Shown: positions 11,401 through 24,742, counted from the stretch's first letter. The stretch is DNA of 64,000 bases from Norana najaformis (GCA_964023275.1 OZ029914.1:31689351-31753350); one strand, 5' to 3'. Notes: generated by a model from the letters alone, not told the origin. Made by a program: numbers and translations.

Positions 11401-14400
11401 AAGTAGTGGTGTCAAAATATTTTAAAAATTCAGCCCAGGTACCAATATTAATTTTAAGCGGATACTTGACTACTCGTCGCACCACCATTCGAGAAATAAT
11501 GTTGTCCTCTGACATGCATGTTTTGGTTGGAAACACTAATCAGTCATTTGTTAGCAAAGGCAAGATCACCTATATAATTCCTAGGTACATTTATATATGG
11601 CAAAATTCAGTTGAAATAAAAAACTTACACTTTTCTAAATATTTGCAATGCTTGTTATTTAAATCTTTGATACTTTTGACAATGCCATTGTAGTACACTA
11701 CTATTAATAGTCCAACCCAAAGTTATCTAAGATATTAAATATAGAAAGGTAATGTATATAGCACCATAATTAAAAGAGACAGGTTAATAAAGCTTAGTTA
11801 ATAATTTATAAATAGAATGTCTTCTACATGTAATTTGAAAATATTCACTGATATCATCATGAGTAGGTTAAAACTGTATCAGCTGTATACCATCAGTGTC
11901 AACTGCATAGAGCTGCCTGAGCATAGGAAAATGGTGATTGGCTCCAGTTGGCTTGAAGTCCTGCATCAGACTAAGCTGTTCAAGCACTTGAACTTGCCAT
12001 GGCTGGGCTAAGGAGACAACCGATATTTTCACATTTTTTTGGGATCTTAGTCATTTACCATACTAGTTTGATTGCTGTAACTAAGTTCGTATATCTGATG
12101 TTTCTGCCACAGGACTATTTAGTGAAATGCTATTATGCATACTGTGCTTCTCTCATGAGCAAACATTTCATCTAAAGTTGTATTTGCCTATTTATGTAAT
12201 AAAAAGCCGACCAGTCAGATAATTTGAATCAATTACACTTCAAAGCCTTGTGGATATTTTAACTCTTCTGTGGATGTAGTATGCAACTGCTCTGATGCAC
12301 TTGCTATTTTTGATATACGCTGAACATCTATACCAGCATATGTGTAAGTACCTCCTATACATTGTTTCTATGCTGGTGAAATAACAAAGATGCACTGTTT
12401 CAAAACGGGTGCGATAACAAAGATAACAACAACTACTATTGTTAAATCGTGTGCTAAAACTTGATCGGAGTTCCACTGTTTCTAATAAATGTATAGGTCA
12501 CAATGTTAAGGGCAACAGCCCTCATCTAACTCAGCCAAATTCTAAAACCTATAACACAGAACCCTAAACACCAGGCTCAACTGTAAAACTGAACACTTGA
12601 ATACAAGACAATCCCTTAAACACAAACTCATTGCTCCAGTTAGGTTATTTTATATTGTGCAGGCCTCAGGACATACATGTATGTAATCACCACATAAAAA
12701 TGTTATATACTATATAAATCTATTCTAGTTTACATAACGTTAAACACTATATATAAAAGTTTATATATGTGGGGTTTTTAGCTAAATTTACATGCTGTGA
12801 TTTGATTTAAACTAGGGTGGCCGGTAGTCTAGTGGTTAGCATGCTTGACTATCAGCTAAGAGGTTGGAGGTTCAAAATCCCACCCGGGCAGACATATTTT
12901 CAAGATTTCAGCTCCATCTGCAGCCCATAGCAAACTTGGCTGTAATGAGTACACCGACCATACACTGTCGATGGGAAGATCAGGTGGTGAGGGAGAGGAT
13001 TGGCCACCCGCCGTCATATGCTGAGGCTAAGACAAATGAAGCCACTAACACTTTGTACCCTCAGGCTAGCTTAATAGACTGCTCTTCTTCTCTTCTGTAG
13101 AAAAATATTGGAGTAATACAGACCTGCAGATTATGTTTGAAGTCGTTCCATTGTATCTTTGTGCCTGGCATTTGTATCACAGCTTTAAAAAACCTCAAAG
13201 GCACTCCTGACTAGCCTAAGGAGAAGAATATCAGGCCCTTGAGCTTACCATGACTAGGAACCTCATTTTCTAGGCCTCAGCTTATAAGTAGCTACTGGTA
13301 GTCCTCCCCTGCCACCTGATCTTCCCATCAACAATGTACAGTCATTGTACTCAATTTGTTGCTGAGTTCCCTAGAAACCACAAGTATAACAGAAATCTTA
13401 AACCATGCTTCTGGCCTGGAGGGAATTTGAACCCTTTCCTGACCTATGTAACCACTAGGCTGTGGCACACCCCTTCTCGAATGGCCTCACTGGTACTGAA
13501 ATTTAAGAACAGTGACTAGTCTGTGCGTAGCGGAATGATGCTGACTCAGATGGAGAAGATCTTTAATTTCAGGTTCATGAAGATACAAAGAATCACACCA
13601 GTGAAATCCCACATCTGTGATTGATAGTTCACAACAGATGTTATTCTGGATTCCTATGAATCCATTCATAGTTGCTTTTGCGAGGATGAGAATGATGTCA
13701 AGATGAACCAGGCACTCACAGCACTTGGCTGGTATCATCAAATGGCCTTCCTGTGGTTGATCATTGAATGCTGTGCACTTGACTATCAACCTCAGGAAGG
13801 CCAGTAACCAAAGCCGCTCAATAGTGGACAGTTAATGCTGCTTAATAGCCCTGGCTTATTATCACAGAACCACATCTGGAAATGCTGCATAGCTTCAGTT
13901 TTTATATTGTCCAAAAGGATAAGGCTATTCATTACACATTTAAAGTACACAGACTGATTTGCGTAATGTTCAGTCAGACCATTCAAACTGGTCTGACCGG
14001 CCAAACCTTTATCTATTACCGAATCTAATGACTCCTTTAGTGCCATCACCATAGAGCATCAATCAGTGGTTGCTTCAAGTGAAAGCATAGTTAAATCATA
14101 ATTCTTGGGGAGAAGCCTGGTTGAATTCCGATAGGTTAGAGAAACTAGAAGTAATGGAAATGGTATGAATATCGTCAAAAACTGAGTGACCCTAAGGCAG
14201 ACAGAAATGATTTGTCTGAAATGCTGATTTGGGCACAAAACAAATCTGAATGCACGCAAGTAATTGAGAAAAACCTGTTTTGTTTTGCATCTTTAATTAG
14301 ATGCCGACGTTGAAAAGATTTTACCCAGATATATGATAATATAGCCAACTCATGGTGTCATGGAATAAGATAATTTTCACTGGATGCAGTTGACCATCCA

Positions 14401-17400
14401 TGTGAAAATCCTTCTCTGCTGACCTCATGAACCATAAGTCTAAACTCCTATGCATGGAGTTGTGGGTATGGCGATCATTGCTAAGTCATCTGTCATAAAT
14501 TAACCAGCAGCTCTACCCATTATGTGTATAGGTTCCTAGGGGCTTTGCCAGGTCTGGTCTGTGGAATGACCTGTCAGAATTGGATTGGACTGATGGAATG
14601 GTTTTGATTTGGCTGTTATTTGTGCACATTGTACCAATGCTGCAGAGATATCCACCTCGGATTTGGTGTGGATAAGACTGCATGTAGATTTGTGTGCGTA
14701 AATCTCATTCTACACATGAAAATCAGAGCAACTACTATAAGCAATACATTACTACAGGCCGTTTGATATTGGCAGTAAGAGAACTGTCCTGGCTGCCATG
14801 TTGCACTATGTTAGTTACAGGTGTTTCTTCATCAGATGAAATGATATCATGAAAACAAGTCATTAATTAACTTTGATCACAGTATACATGTACACAGATT
14901 CTGAGTGACACAGGCTTGTAGTTTTATATATATATATGTTAGTGCACTGTGACTTTAGCACACAGACAACTAGATATGTGTATAAATAGCAGATTATTGT
15001 CCTGCTGCTTGATACTGGTCTTGTTTATTGTGTTTCCGTTAAAAATTTCTTCCTGTTATGCAGTTCGGTTCAAATCACCTATAGCTATGGACAGTTTTAG
15101 TATAGATTTCTCACTGATAAGAATTGATTTGAAAATCAACGTTAACTGCTAGCATTTTTTGCTGATTTGAAGGTTATAAACACAAATTCATAGAGCATTT
15201 CAGCCAGTATCTACCTGGTTGTCCCAAATGCGGTGCTGAAACTTTTAACACTGTCTTGTTGTAACTGGCAATATACAGCAATACCATTTTGTTACTGTAT
15301 TCAAAGCCATAAAGGCTGTGATTATTAAAATTCGTGCAAAAGCACACCATAATTGTTTTCCAAAAGTCTGATTTTGCCATTTTTTTACTATTGTGTATGC
15401 TTATGTATATGTAGCGGTATGTCTGTAAATGCTGTAACATGCTATAAAACTGATGACCTGTGGTGCCTCTCAGTCCTAAATTAGATGTCCTTGGTGTGAG
15501 TTGGAAATGATCCTCTGTGAGCCACATAGACTGTGTTTAGAATATCAGTCCGGAATGGCAGTCGATTGGGCTGTGTTATGTTTGTCTTACAAACAGTAGC
15601 ATCCCTGGTGAACAATGATGAACTTTGTATTTTCAAAACTATCGTTTGTCAGCATATCATGGTCATCATCTCCAACACCAACATAATTCATGTTACAATC
15701 TTTATCACTTCATCATCATTAAAGTGAGTAACAACTTTAGGACAAAATGAACCTAAGCTGAGCATTCGGAAGTAATTTCACTTGGCTGTGTTTTACTGCA
15801 TCTGATACGAATTTGTTCTGCTTGAGAATAGTCTGCTAATGATGTCAGCTGCATGCCTGTGCATTCCAAGTTCAGATGATCCATGCTTCTGTGGATCTGC
15901 CTAATGGTTTACTTCAGTTCAGGTCCACAGCCAGCATACATCAAATTAGTACACAGTGGTGCAGAGATCTTTGTCAACATGATCATGCCTACACCTCAGA
16001 GGATGCTATGTAAATGCTCAGTTTTGATTACTTTTGTAATCACTGTGATGGTATTTTTATCTCTGCACTGTTTAAGTTCATTTTTCACCATAGTGCTTTA
16101 TTCTCCTTCAATTTCTCTATAATACGTGTATGTCTGGTTTCCCATGGTTGTTCCGATTTGCTCCAAATCATCCTTTTCCAGAATATTTTTACCATCTGCC
16201 ACCTGAAAACCAGTTTGATCTCATCATTTCATGCTACGTGCGATGTGCGATTAGTTATTGGTTAATAAAGAATATACTTACTTACTCACTTTACTTGCCT
16301 CTGCATATTCTGCATCTCCTCCAGTTTTCTTGTAAACAGTAATGCTGTGTGTATTTCTTCTGGATACTATGTTACATTATATTTGATTACATTCATTACA
16401 TTATATTACATCTTACTTCATCACACAGCTGTGGACAGCCTGCAGTTATTTCATAGTTAAATACGGTACATTTCTGTAGGAAAGGACAGTTTTTCACAAA
16501 ACAGAAGAATAGATTTTCTAGTTGTCGTAGTAATGTGAAGTTGAAATTGTTGTCTATGATTTCTTAGGGACAACATGCCAAGTCATTTCAAGTTCAAGGA
16601 GTGGTGTCCTCTGGTGTTCAGAAACTTACGTGAACGATTTTGCATCGATGAAGACAGCTATTTGGTAATTATGAATAAACTGCTCAAATACAAATATAAC
16701 AAATGAAACAGGATTTGCACAAAGACTGTATATTGCAGAAAGAGTAACTGGATGTAATCAGATTTTTGGCCAGTGGTGTGTAATTTATATTGAAATAAAT
16801 CACTTATGCTCTGCCTGTGCTTCATTTTGCTTTCTTTGTTGGGATGTATTTATCAGCAGCAAGTAGCACATTAGCAAATTTATATTATTATGTTGAAGAT
16901 ACCCTGGATACTCGCTAAAATACGTTTCGTTATGACACAGTATCTGATATAACACAGTTGGGACATGGATTCCAAAATTAATACACCTACAGAAAATAAA
17001 TTCGTTTTAACATGACCTCGTTATAAGGCTGTTCTTGATTTGGCTGCCAAAGACAGTTTTATAATGAGTGTCTAGTGTATGCAATGTAATCTTTTTCTAC
17101 TGTTTTTAACATTTTATCTTAGTATATTTGTGTAACATCACAATCTAGTGATAAGCATCTATTTAGTGGTGCATTGCAGTTGTGCATTAAGGACTGAAGT
17201 CTCTATTGATGTGCTAGTGTAACTTGAAACCTCATACATCGTTGTTGCCAGTTGCCTGCTCAGCCAGGTAGCCAGCTACCTTGTACAGTGGCCATTTGTG
17301 TAGGATGCTTTTATGGAAAATCAGAAGTCTCGTACAGGTGCACTATGAACAATGATGAGTGACTTTGAATGAGCAAGTAAAGAGACAAAGGCTGAAATTC

Positions 17401-20400
17401 AGCTGACCTGGGTTGGCAACCAGCACTGCATCAAGGGTTTCAGGTTTGGTTTTATTCCAGTGACCAGAACCGGTCTTCAGCAAAAGAAATGCAAGAATAG
17501 ACAACACACAAAAACTCTTACATAATTTACTGCCCACTGCTTTGTTTGTGTATATTAGAGATGACTATCTGCAGGACCAGCGTCTTGCGTGTCCTAATAA
17601 AAGTCTTCTTAGCTGAAAAAGTCTTTGTTTCTCTATACTGACATATGTTTGATGCAGTGTGGGCTGAGGAAATGAATATTCTTGGTAGCCATGTAATGAC
17701 TAAACCTTACAGCATGTCCTGTTTACTGACAGACTAGTATTTGGTTAGAAATATTATTTATGAAGACACTGGTTGTGTGACTAAATATTGACTGGTGTGA
17801 TTCAGTGAGGCTTGTTTTTGGTAGCATGAGTTATGTTGACTCATTTCCTTTGCATGCAGACATGGTTTGTTGGATGAAGGGTGTAACAGTATGATGTTTA
17901 AAAGTCAGTTCAAAGCATGCAACTGATACTTATATATGATTTTGGGCACATCCTTTACCTTTTTGTTATTGCTACCTTTTTATTTGGTCTTGAACTGAAA
18001 ACTGTAATATTTACAGGAAACAGTATAGTGTCCTATCATATTGTTAAATTTAACAGGGATCATAAAATTTGGATATTAAATAAGAGGCACATTAATCATG
18101 CTAGCTCAAGCTATTTTTGGCAATCCTGTTTGAACTAATTGCTTTGGAGTACACTTTGAAGTAAAGAAGTTATTGTACAAATGAAAACAGCTCAATAAAA
18201 AAGCGGATGTTTTTAAAAAATTATATGAGGAAACAAAACTACATCTTTATATGTATGGTTTAATGTTGGTGTAGTAGTAAGTGACACTGTCTCTTAGGCT
18301 ATATTACACAGGGTTAATGTAAATGTGCAATTGTACAACGTTTTATTTAGCGACCGTGTAGCCTCGACCCTGCTCATATTGCAATGAATTGATCCGGTGA
18401 GGTCTTTCACTGCTGAGGTATCAACAGATGGCACTGCAAATCAAACTGCAAATGCCCATAAAAACCAGGCTTTCGTGAGTGGGAAAACTGGATATGAGGA
18501 GCATATGTAGGAAGTTTGGAAAAATTGGTTGTCTTGATCTGAAAGCCATCTGAGACAAGACTAACTCAACTCAAACTGTCTCACCTCAGATCAGCTGAAC
18601 CTCATATAATTGTGTTGTCTCTCCTAAACCTGCAACTGATGAATTTCTATCAGTCTGGGTACTAATGGACTTTCTAAGCAGCAGGTCGTTTTTTATCATT
18701 TACTTAGAACTAGAAAGAACCCGTTTATCCAGAATCTGTGCTTTGTTTGTCAGCACTGGACCTTGACACTAAACACTGATAAATTAACATAAATGCACAT
18801 AAAACACTGATTTAGACACAGCAACTACCTGCCAGGATTCACACACTTGATAATGGTAATGGTAATGATAACAACAACAACAGCATCAACAACAACAACA
18901 AATGGATTATAATCATACAATAACAGCACAATGTAACAAAGTGTCATTGTTCTGTTACTGTAACTATTTTGTAATAACGTCAAGTATTAATCAAGTAGTT
19001 GTATGCAATAATTTATCTATAAGAAGTATGACTGTGTTGGCCTAGTCATAATTCTTATGAATCATACTTATAATCTGTTCATAAGTAATACTTCCATCAC
19101 AAGAAGATGAAATATGGTCAGTCAGTCAATAAGCAGTCAATATATTCCAGTTGTGAGGGACCATTTGGAGGCTGCAAAGGAAAAATCCTAGATGTCTGTG
19201 TATGAGGAAGAGCCTTGGGATATGGAAAGGATATGGATGGAACTTTAATGTTGATCCTGCAATCCAAGAATAATTTATGTATTATCTAAAAAAATTCTTA
19301 AGTTCAAATGTTTGGAGTGGCCTTTCTAAGATCAATTTGAATTTCAGACTCAATAGCATACAGTTTATGGGGCAGACTATTTTTACCAGTTGTTAGCCTT
19401 GATTGGCTTACAGTTCTGTTTTCTCAGCCTAAAAGCATGTTACCTCTTTCCTATTAGAATTCTGGCCCTTGCAAGTTAATTTTTCCAAGTTTTTTGTCCA
19501 TTGTAGATGTTGACTTTTACTGTGTATGTCGAATTTACTTTCACAAATGAAGCCAGTGCTGATTTGATTCTAGAACATTGTTTCAAATTGTATATTTATG
19601 GCATTTCAGCTTTCCTTGACCAAGCATTGTCCGCGTGATGTGGACTCACCAGGACGAAGTGGAGCTAGGTTTCTGATGTCGTATGACAGAAAATTTGTCA
19701 TGAAAACACTCGCAAGTGAAGAAGTTACCGAGATGCACAGAATTCTAAAAGACTACCATCAGGCATGTTGCAGATGGTTTATGAGAGTTACCAGCTAAGT
19801 TAGAGATTGAAATATGACTGTCAGTCTATTATAATTAGTTGTCATTAGGTAAAGTCAGGTAAGGTAATCACTGTTTATTCTCACCCCTATCAATAACGAT
19901 CATCAGATGCTTGCATCTTTCAGCTGAAGGATGGAAATGTCTGTGGTAATTCCTAAACTGGACAACTATTCTAGGTATGTGTGATAATCAGTTACGATTC
20001 CATTAAGGAATTTATTATTGTTTACTGGCAACATGCGGACTAGTTCACTCATGACTTATCCTGTGGCTTGGACTTTTAATTCATGTCATGTAGTTCCTAA
20101 ACCCAATGAAAGGAGTTTTGTGAAAATTTGGTACTTACCTTGTGTGTTGTGTTGTTGTGGCATTTCTAAGTTACTAAATCCAAAACAAGATATTATAAGT
20201 TGATTTGTAAAGTGCAAGGTAGCCAAGTAACCAAGTGCACCACAAATGTGCTGAAGTAGCTACTAATAGGGTAGCATGGAAGTCGATTGATAACTGTGAG
20301 TGGGTGAGAGGCACTGTAGCTGATTGATAACTGAGAATGTGCTTACTCTTGACCTGCTGGCGCTTTCATCCATTTATTATGTTGTATTTCTTGGCAGACC

Positions 20401-23400
20401 ACAGTTGAGACCATCCCGGAACTGATAAGATAAGCACACAGTCTCCTGCCATGTACAGTGGTGCTAGTCTGTGCAAACACTTGAAACCTTGTTAGATAGG
20501 TAACTTATGTTAGTGAGGTGCTAGTCTGTGCAAACACTTGAAACCTTGTTAGATAGGTAACTTATGTTAGTGATCATTGTGTAACGTAGAATGCTTGTTC
20601 CCTGCAATGCAGTCGAATTCAGACATTAATGAGGATAGTAAGCAATAAGATTTCTTGTTTGCTGCTCAACTTCTGTTGTTTTTGTTGCAAATGTTGTCAG
20701 TATGTTGTGGAACGACATGCAGATACTCTGCTGCCTCAGTATCTTGGAATGTATCGCCTGACGGTAAATGATACGGAAACATACCTGGTCGTCATGCGCA
20801 ACGTCTTCAGCTCTCGACTCGCTATTCACAAGAAATATGACCTCAAAGTAATGAATCTGCATTTCTCTGATGGCAGTAGCTATTTACTTGCTTACTGACA
20901 TAATGGATTGTTGACTTCTGCCTGTTGCTTCCTGGTTTGGGATTCAAACCTCATTACGTCATCAAAAGTTGTCAATTTATTATTGAACATACATGGAATG
21001 AATATGTTGGTGTACTTCAGCCAAATGATTCTTAAACGTCTAGCAGACTTTAGATTATGGAGTGGCAAAATTATTAAGAATAACTGCATTCCTTTACAGT
21101 CAAGGGCACAGGACCCACGTTAGCCTTAGCCATCCATCATTCTGCACCATTGGCACATAGCCAGCTTGGGCCTAGTGGCCTTGTCTGTCTGTCTGGATGT
21201 TCCTAGTATGTGTTTTCTGACTAATGCAAAGGGACATTATCAGTTTTTTTTATTCCAGGACCTAAGAATGTAGTAATCTTAAACTGCCTTAATGGTTTTG
21301 TGACTGCTTCTTGAGATCCTTATTGTAATTGTAATTGTGATTGCAAATTTGTGAAGGGAAACTCCTAAGAGAGATTCCAAATGTAGTAGACTGTGTTTTC
21401 TCCATCCTCCCTCTGTCATCACTCTAAATTTCTCTATGTATTCAACTTCACTCTGTTTCTGTAAGATATGGCATTCTCTACTTTATGAATTTGCTTCACT
21501 GACAAATAATATTGTACATTCAAAACCAATCTTTTGATACATGCTTTAGATTTAGACTTCGTAAGAAATTTTAGTGTTTCTTTTCCTGTTTTCAACTATG
21601 AGTTTCTTACTTATGGGCTTCAACTGGACTTTATGAATAAATTAATACAGGCAATTAGATGAGGTTTATGTCACTAAATTAGACTAAACTAAGGCTGGAC
21701 AGCAGCCATTGATTGATTTCTTATGCATTACAATAACAACCTACAGAAGTTTCCGTCATGAGTAGGAGACACGTTGCCACCATGGTTAAATGCTCGTGTG
21801 CCATTTATAAACCTGCTGAGTTTTGCTCTTGAATGGGAAAATTCAGTTTGCTAATGAAATATCTACTCTATTGTTTCTGTCCATTGTTTGGTTGATTATG
21901 AATTGGCAAGGAATAATTTTTTGGTTATCAGAGTTACCGGATAGAACTACTAGCATCTGTGTCATGTGCGAGAACCTTGGTTTGGAAATTTTGAGGGTGA
22001 TTAAGAAGAGTGTGCTATCTTTGCTTCCAGGGTTCAACAGTTGATCGACAAGCAAGCGACAAAGAGAGGGCAAAGGACCTTCCCACATTCAAGGACAATG
22101 ACTTTGTAAGTGATGGGATCACCCTGCAGTTGGAACCAGAGCAGCGTGTTAAGCTCATCAGCACCCTCGAAGCAGACACTGGGGTTGGTTCTGAATGGAA
22201 TGTTTCCTATACATTTTTAGAAATTTATATTATCTAACCTGGAAATTTCTGTAATACCATTGTCATAATACACAAAGCATCAATCAATGGTTGCTTCTAA
22301 GAAAATCACATTCCAAAAGTATAATCCATTGAGTAGAACCAGTTGAGATACATGAGGCCCCTGAGACTGGAATGCAGGTTGTAGAGGATAAGTAAGCAAG
22401 TTTTTCTCACTTTAAGGAACTTAGAACTTGTTATCTGACCTGTGAGAGCCTTGGTAACAGGTGCAATGGCCATCTTTCAGGTTCGTCCTGATGATATTGC
22501 ATATGAGCTGGATTTTTGTGAATCATGCTTAACTGCTTCCTCTGATCGAGGACCTGTTGCTTTACAGTCAGCTGGTGGAGTGGACTTTTTTGCACTTCTT
22601 GATACAGACCATAATGGAGACTTGGGAAATATTTTGAAACTAAGATATTGTCAGTTCCAATCATATTTCACTTGGTTTATATGTGAGCGTTGAAGAGGTG
22701 AAACATTTGGATTTTCTGTTGTGGTTCTGATTGGAAGCTTCATCTGTATTATTGTCACTAGTTAATGACATAAAGCGATTAGATTTTAACAGATTGCAGA
22801 TGCATGTGCTAAGGAGTCATGTTAATCTTTCAGCAAAAACTTTCTGATCTCTTTACCAGCTCTAATCTTGTGATTTGCAGAATTTAGATGCATCATTGAA
22901 TATCCTAAAACTTGTTGCTTGAAACATGAATATTCATACAAACAACATTTAACTTGATTGATAAATTTCTGCCATGAAAACTTGTCTGTAAGTAGTCCTT
23001 TAGGGGGTCAGTTTAGTTAATTAGTTGTTACTGATGTTCTTATGTTTGATTTAATTTTATGAATATTCATTAACAGTGAAGTTATCTAATAAGATAATTA
23101 ATTATTAATTAATAGGATAATTATTAATTAATATACTGTACATTATGCTGCAGTTTCTGGCCAACCTGAATCTGATGGACTACAGTCTGCTGGTTGGCAT
23201 CCACGACTGTGATCGCCCCGACCCGCAGGTCAACGACCCATTTGACAGTGAGGAAAATGGGGTGGATGATGAGGACCCAGAGGAGAATGTGAACAGCGGG
23301 GCTGCTGCTGCTGCTGCTGGCCCCACCCCACCTGATAGCCCAATGGGAGCCTACGAGAGGCAGATGTCTGCTGACGAATTCGACCCGAAACTCGAAGCCT

Positions 23401-24408
23401 TTGCAGTGAAATGTAGCGATCGTAAGCATGCTTTTTGTGTTTGCGTAAACCTTTTTGACATACAGAAAACTTAGTGCTATTGTAAACAGCAGTTTTTGAG
23501 GTACTTTATAGATGCTATAATAAGTGTCTACATAGCTAGTAACTGCCATAATAAGTGTCTACATAGCTAGTAACTAACTAAACTGGATTATGCAGTGACA
23601 GAGTGGTGATATTTTGGTCATTTACCCCAGCACCTGGGGTACAAGTCTGAATGTTTGAACATTTATCTGTTAGAATAATTGTGTTATCCATAAGGTTGTT
23701 TGTTAGATTACAGAACCCAACCTTGGAGTACTTGGTGAGTAAGGCATGTAATTAACAATTACTGTACTTTACCCTTTGAACCCAGTGCAAAATTTTAAAA
23801 TAACAGTTTAATAATCATAGTCAAGGCTCATTTGAATTGGCAATCACCCTTCTTCACCATTCCTTTTTGCATTTTCTGTTTCAGGATAGTTTAGGCCTTT
23901 AACGCTTTTGATAGAAATGTTTTATTTTAGTTTTGGTCTTTCTGGTACTGGCATTTCATGAGATGGTCTGTCAGTTGTCAGTTTTAACTTATTTAAGTGT
24001 TATTACGTCAGAACTATGTTAGATTTAGAAGTAATGGTTAGTAGGGTCTGTTGATCTCCAGTTTTCATTGATGCAGGTTTGCAAGTTGAATTATGCAATT
24101 GACATCTGGGTGGATCTGATCATGCTGATGTTACTTAATTTATCATTGCCTAATAAGGTCATAATAGTTGTAATTATGATGTGAAAATGCTAATAAATAA
24201 AATGATTTGGACTTACATTACAGAATGCGGAAAGCAGGAGATCTACTTTATGGCCCTCATCGATATCCTGACTCATTATGGAGTTAAGAAGCGTACGGCA
24301 CAGGCTGCAAAGACCGTTAAACATGGTGCCGGTGCCGAGATATCTACTGTGAAGCCAGACCAGTATGCCCGGCGGTTTATGGAGTTCATTGACCGAGTCA
24401 TCAAATAG
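8485..24408 (+). CDS. PIP4K2: Phosphatidylinositol-5-phosphate 4-kinase type 2 (407 aa, 8 exons)
   Basis: Exons are 8485-8607, 8928-9025, 16568-16664, 19610-19762, 20701-20847, 22031-22183, 23154-23421 and 24224-24408; phases agree throughout. The enzyme phosphorylates PI5P at the 4-position to make PI(4,5)P2. The ATG at 8485 gives a basic N-terminus ([13 protein letters not shown]) followed by [12 protein letters not shown]. Length (407 aa) matches the vertebrate enzymes (about 406). Visible hallmarks are the [10 protein letters not shown] helix, [28 protein letters not shown], catalytic-loop [11 protein letters not shown] (residues 265-275), an acidic insert with six alanines and TPPDSP (315-320), and [12 protein letters not shown] in the activation segment, which marks the type 2 class rather than PIP5K. 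The nucleotide-site motif is MRNVF (189-193). The exon 4 donor is GC, the exon 2 donor GTCAGT and the exon 6 donor GTTGGT, all weaker than consensus. Whether this is the only PIP4K gene of the organism cannot be seen. Confidence 0.97.
9685..10330 (-). mobile_element. LINE 3' remnant in PIP4K2 intron 2
   Basis: On the minus strand, about 10166-10290 encodes [19 protein letters not shown], continuing to LFKAHLKRH. This is the typical C-terminal block of LINE reverse transcriptases (usually PxLWNxLP...FKxxLK), with the Trp codon mutated to TGA. Downstream is a short 3' region holding the 87-bp tandem repeat, then TTCAATAAACAATTTGACTG and a GATT-rich tail near 9690. Confidence 0.7.
9785..10046 (+). 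repeat. 87-bp tandem repeat, 3 copies
   Basis: Three near-identical units start with GTCAAAGGGCAATCCAGAAG at 9791, 9878 and 9965 (period 87). They differ at a few positions only, so the expansion is recent. They lie in the 3' part of the LINE remnant. Confidence 0.93.
12815..13100 (+). mobile_element. tRNA-derived SINE in PIP4K2 intron 2 (sense copy)
   Basis: It has a tRNA-like head with A box TAGTCTAGTGG and B box GGTTCAAAATCC about 40 bp apart. A body follows (CAGCTCCATCTGCAGCCCAT, then AGCAAA) that also occurs in the SINE at 37393. A downstream block, GATGGGAAGATCAGGTGG, recurs reversed in the neighbouring copy. The apparent ORF here is not a gene. Confidence 0.8.
13270..13490 (-). mobile_element. 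tRNA-derived SINE, reversed partner of the copy at 12815
   Basis: Read on the minus strand from 13490, it has an A-box-like CAGCCTAGTGG and B box GGTTCAAATTCC, then a diverged body and GATGGGAAGATCAGG, followed by TGGCAGGGGAGGA. With the first copy it forms an inverted pair separated by about 170 bp within one intron. Confidence 0.72.
18347..18440 (+). mobile_element. Interspersed repeat family B, copy 2 (PIP4K2 intron 3)
   Basis: It reads TAGCGACCGTGTAGCCTCGA, then CCCTGCTCATATTGCAATGA and a GGTGAGGTCTTTCA block, colinear with the copies at 2098, 31600 and 33650. The 3' half has decayed. Confidence 0.7.
19761..19768 (+). other. Non-canonical GC splice donor of PIP4K2 intron 4
   Basis: Exon 4 must end in phase 0 after YHQ, because exon 5 (acceptor AG at 20699-20700) resumes with [13 protein letters not shown] in phase 0, exactly as in vertebrate PIP4K2. 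The bases at the boundary are CAG/GCATGT. No GT within reach preserves both frame and family alignment. GC-AG introns are a known minor class with a strong AG before the cut, as here. Confidence 0.85.
20460..20573 (+). repeat. 57-bp tandem duplication in PIP4K2 intron 4
   Basis: Two essentially identical copies of a unit beginning GTGCTAGTCTGTGCAAACAC lie at 20460 and 20517. Confidence 0.92.
23497..23575 (+). repeat. About 33-bp direct duplication in PIP4K2 intron 7
   Basis: The phrase ATAATAAGTGTCTACATAGC followed by TAGTAACT occurs twice in a row just after exon 7. Confidence 0.85.
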
Positions 24409-24742
24409 AACTGATTCTAAGGTGCCATTCGCTGTGTCGTGGATGTCTTTAGCTGGGCCACGAGGACTGTTTCTTTTGCTGATTATTCTGTTGATATTGG
24501 TGGACTTTGGCCATGTACTGTTGATATCTTCTGCATCTTGTGGTTTTCAGAAGGATGTAAACGTAGTGAATTCTGCAGTTTGACCTACTTTGCCACTATA
24601 GTGTCTCTGTTTCTTGTTTTTTATTTGCCTGGGGCCAGAAAACGATTGTTGAGCCCATGATAGAAAATCCAAGAAGTTGTATATAGAGTTGAATGCACTT
24701 TTAGAATCTCCTGAAGTATAGAGCTGCTATATAGCAAAAAGA

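Noticed and set aside
22108-22114. GTAAGT-like donor inside PIP4K2 exon 6
   Set aside because: Splicing there would remove 26 codons that align without gaps to the vertebrate enzyme; the donor at 22184 keeps the family length.
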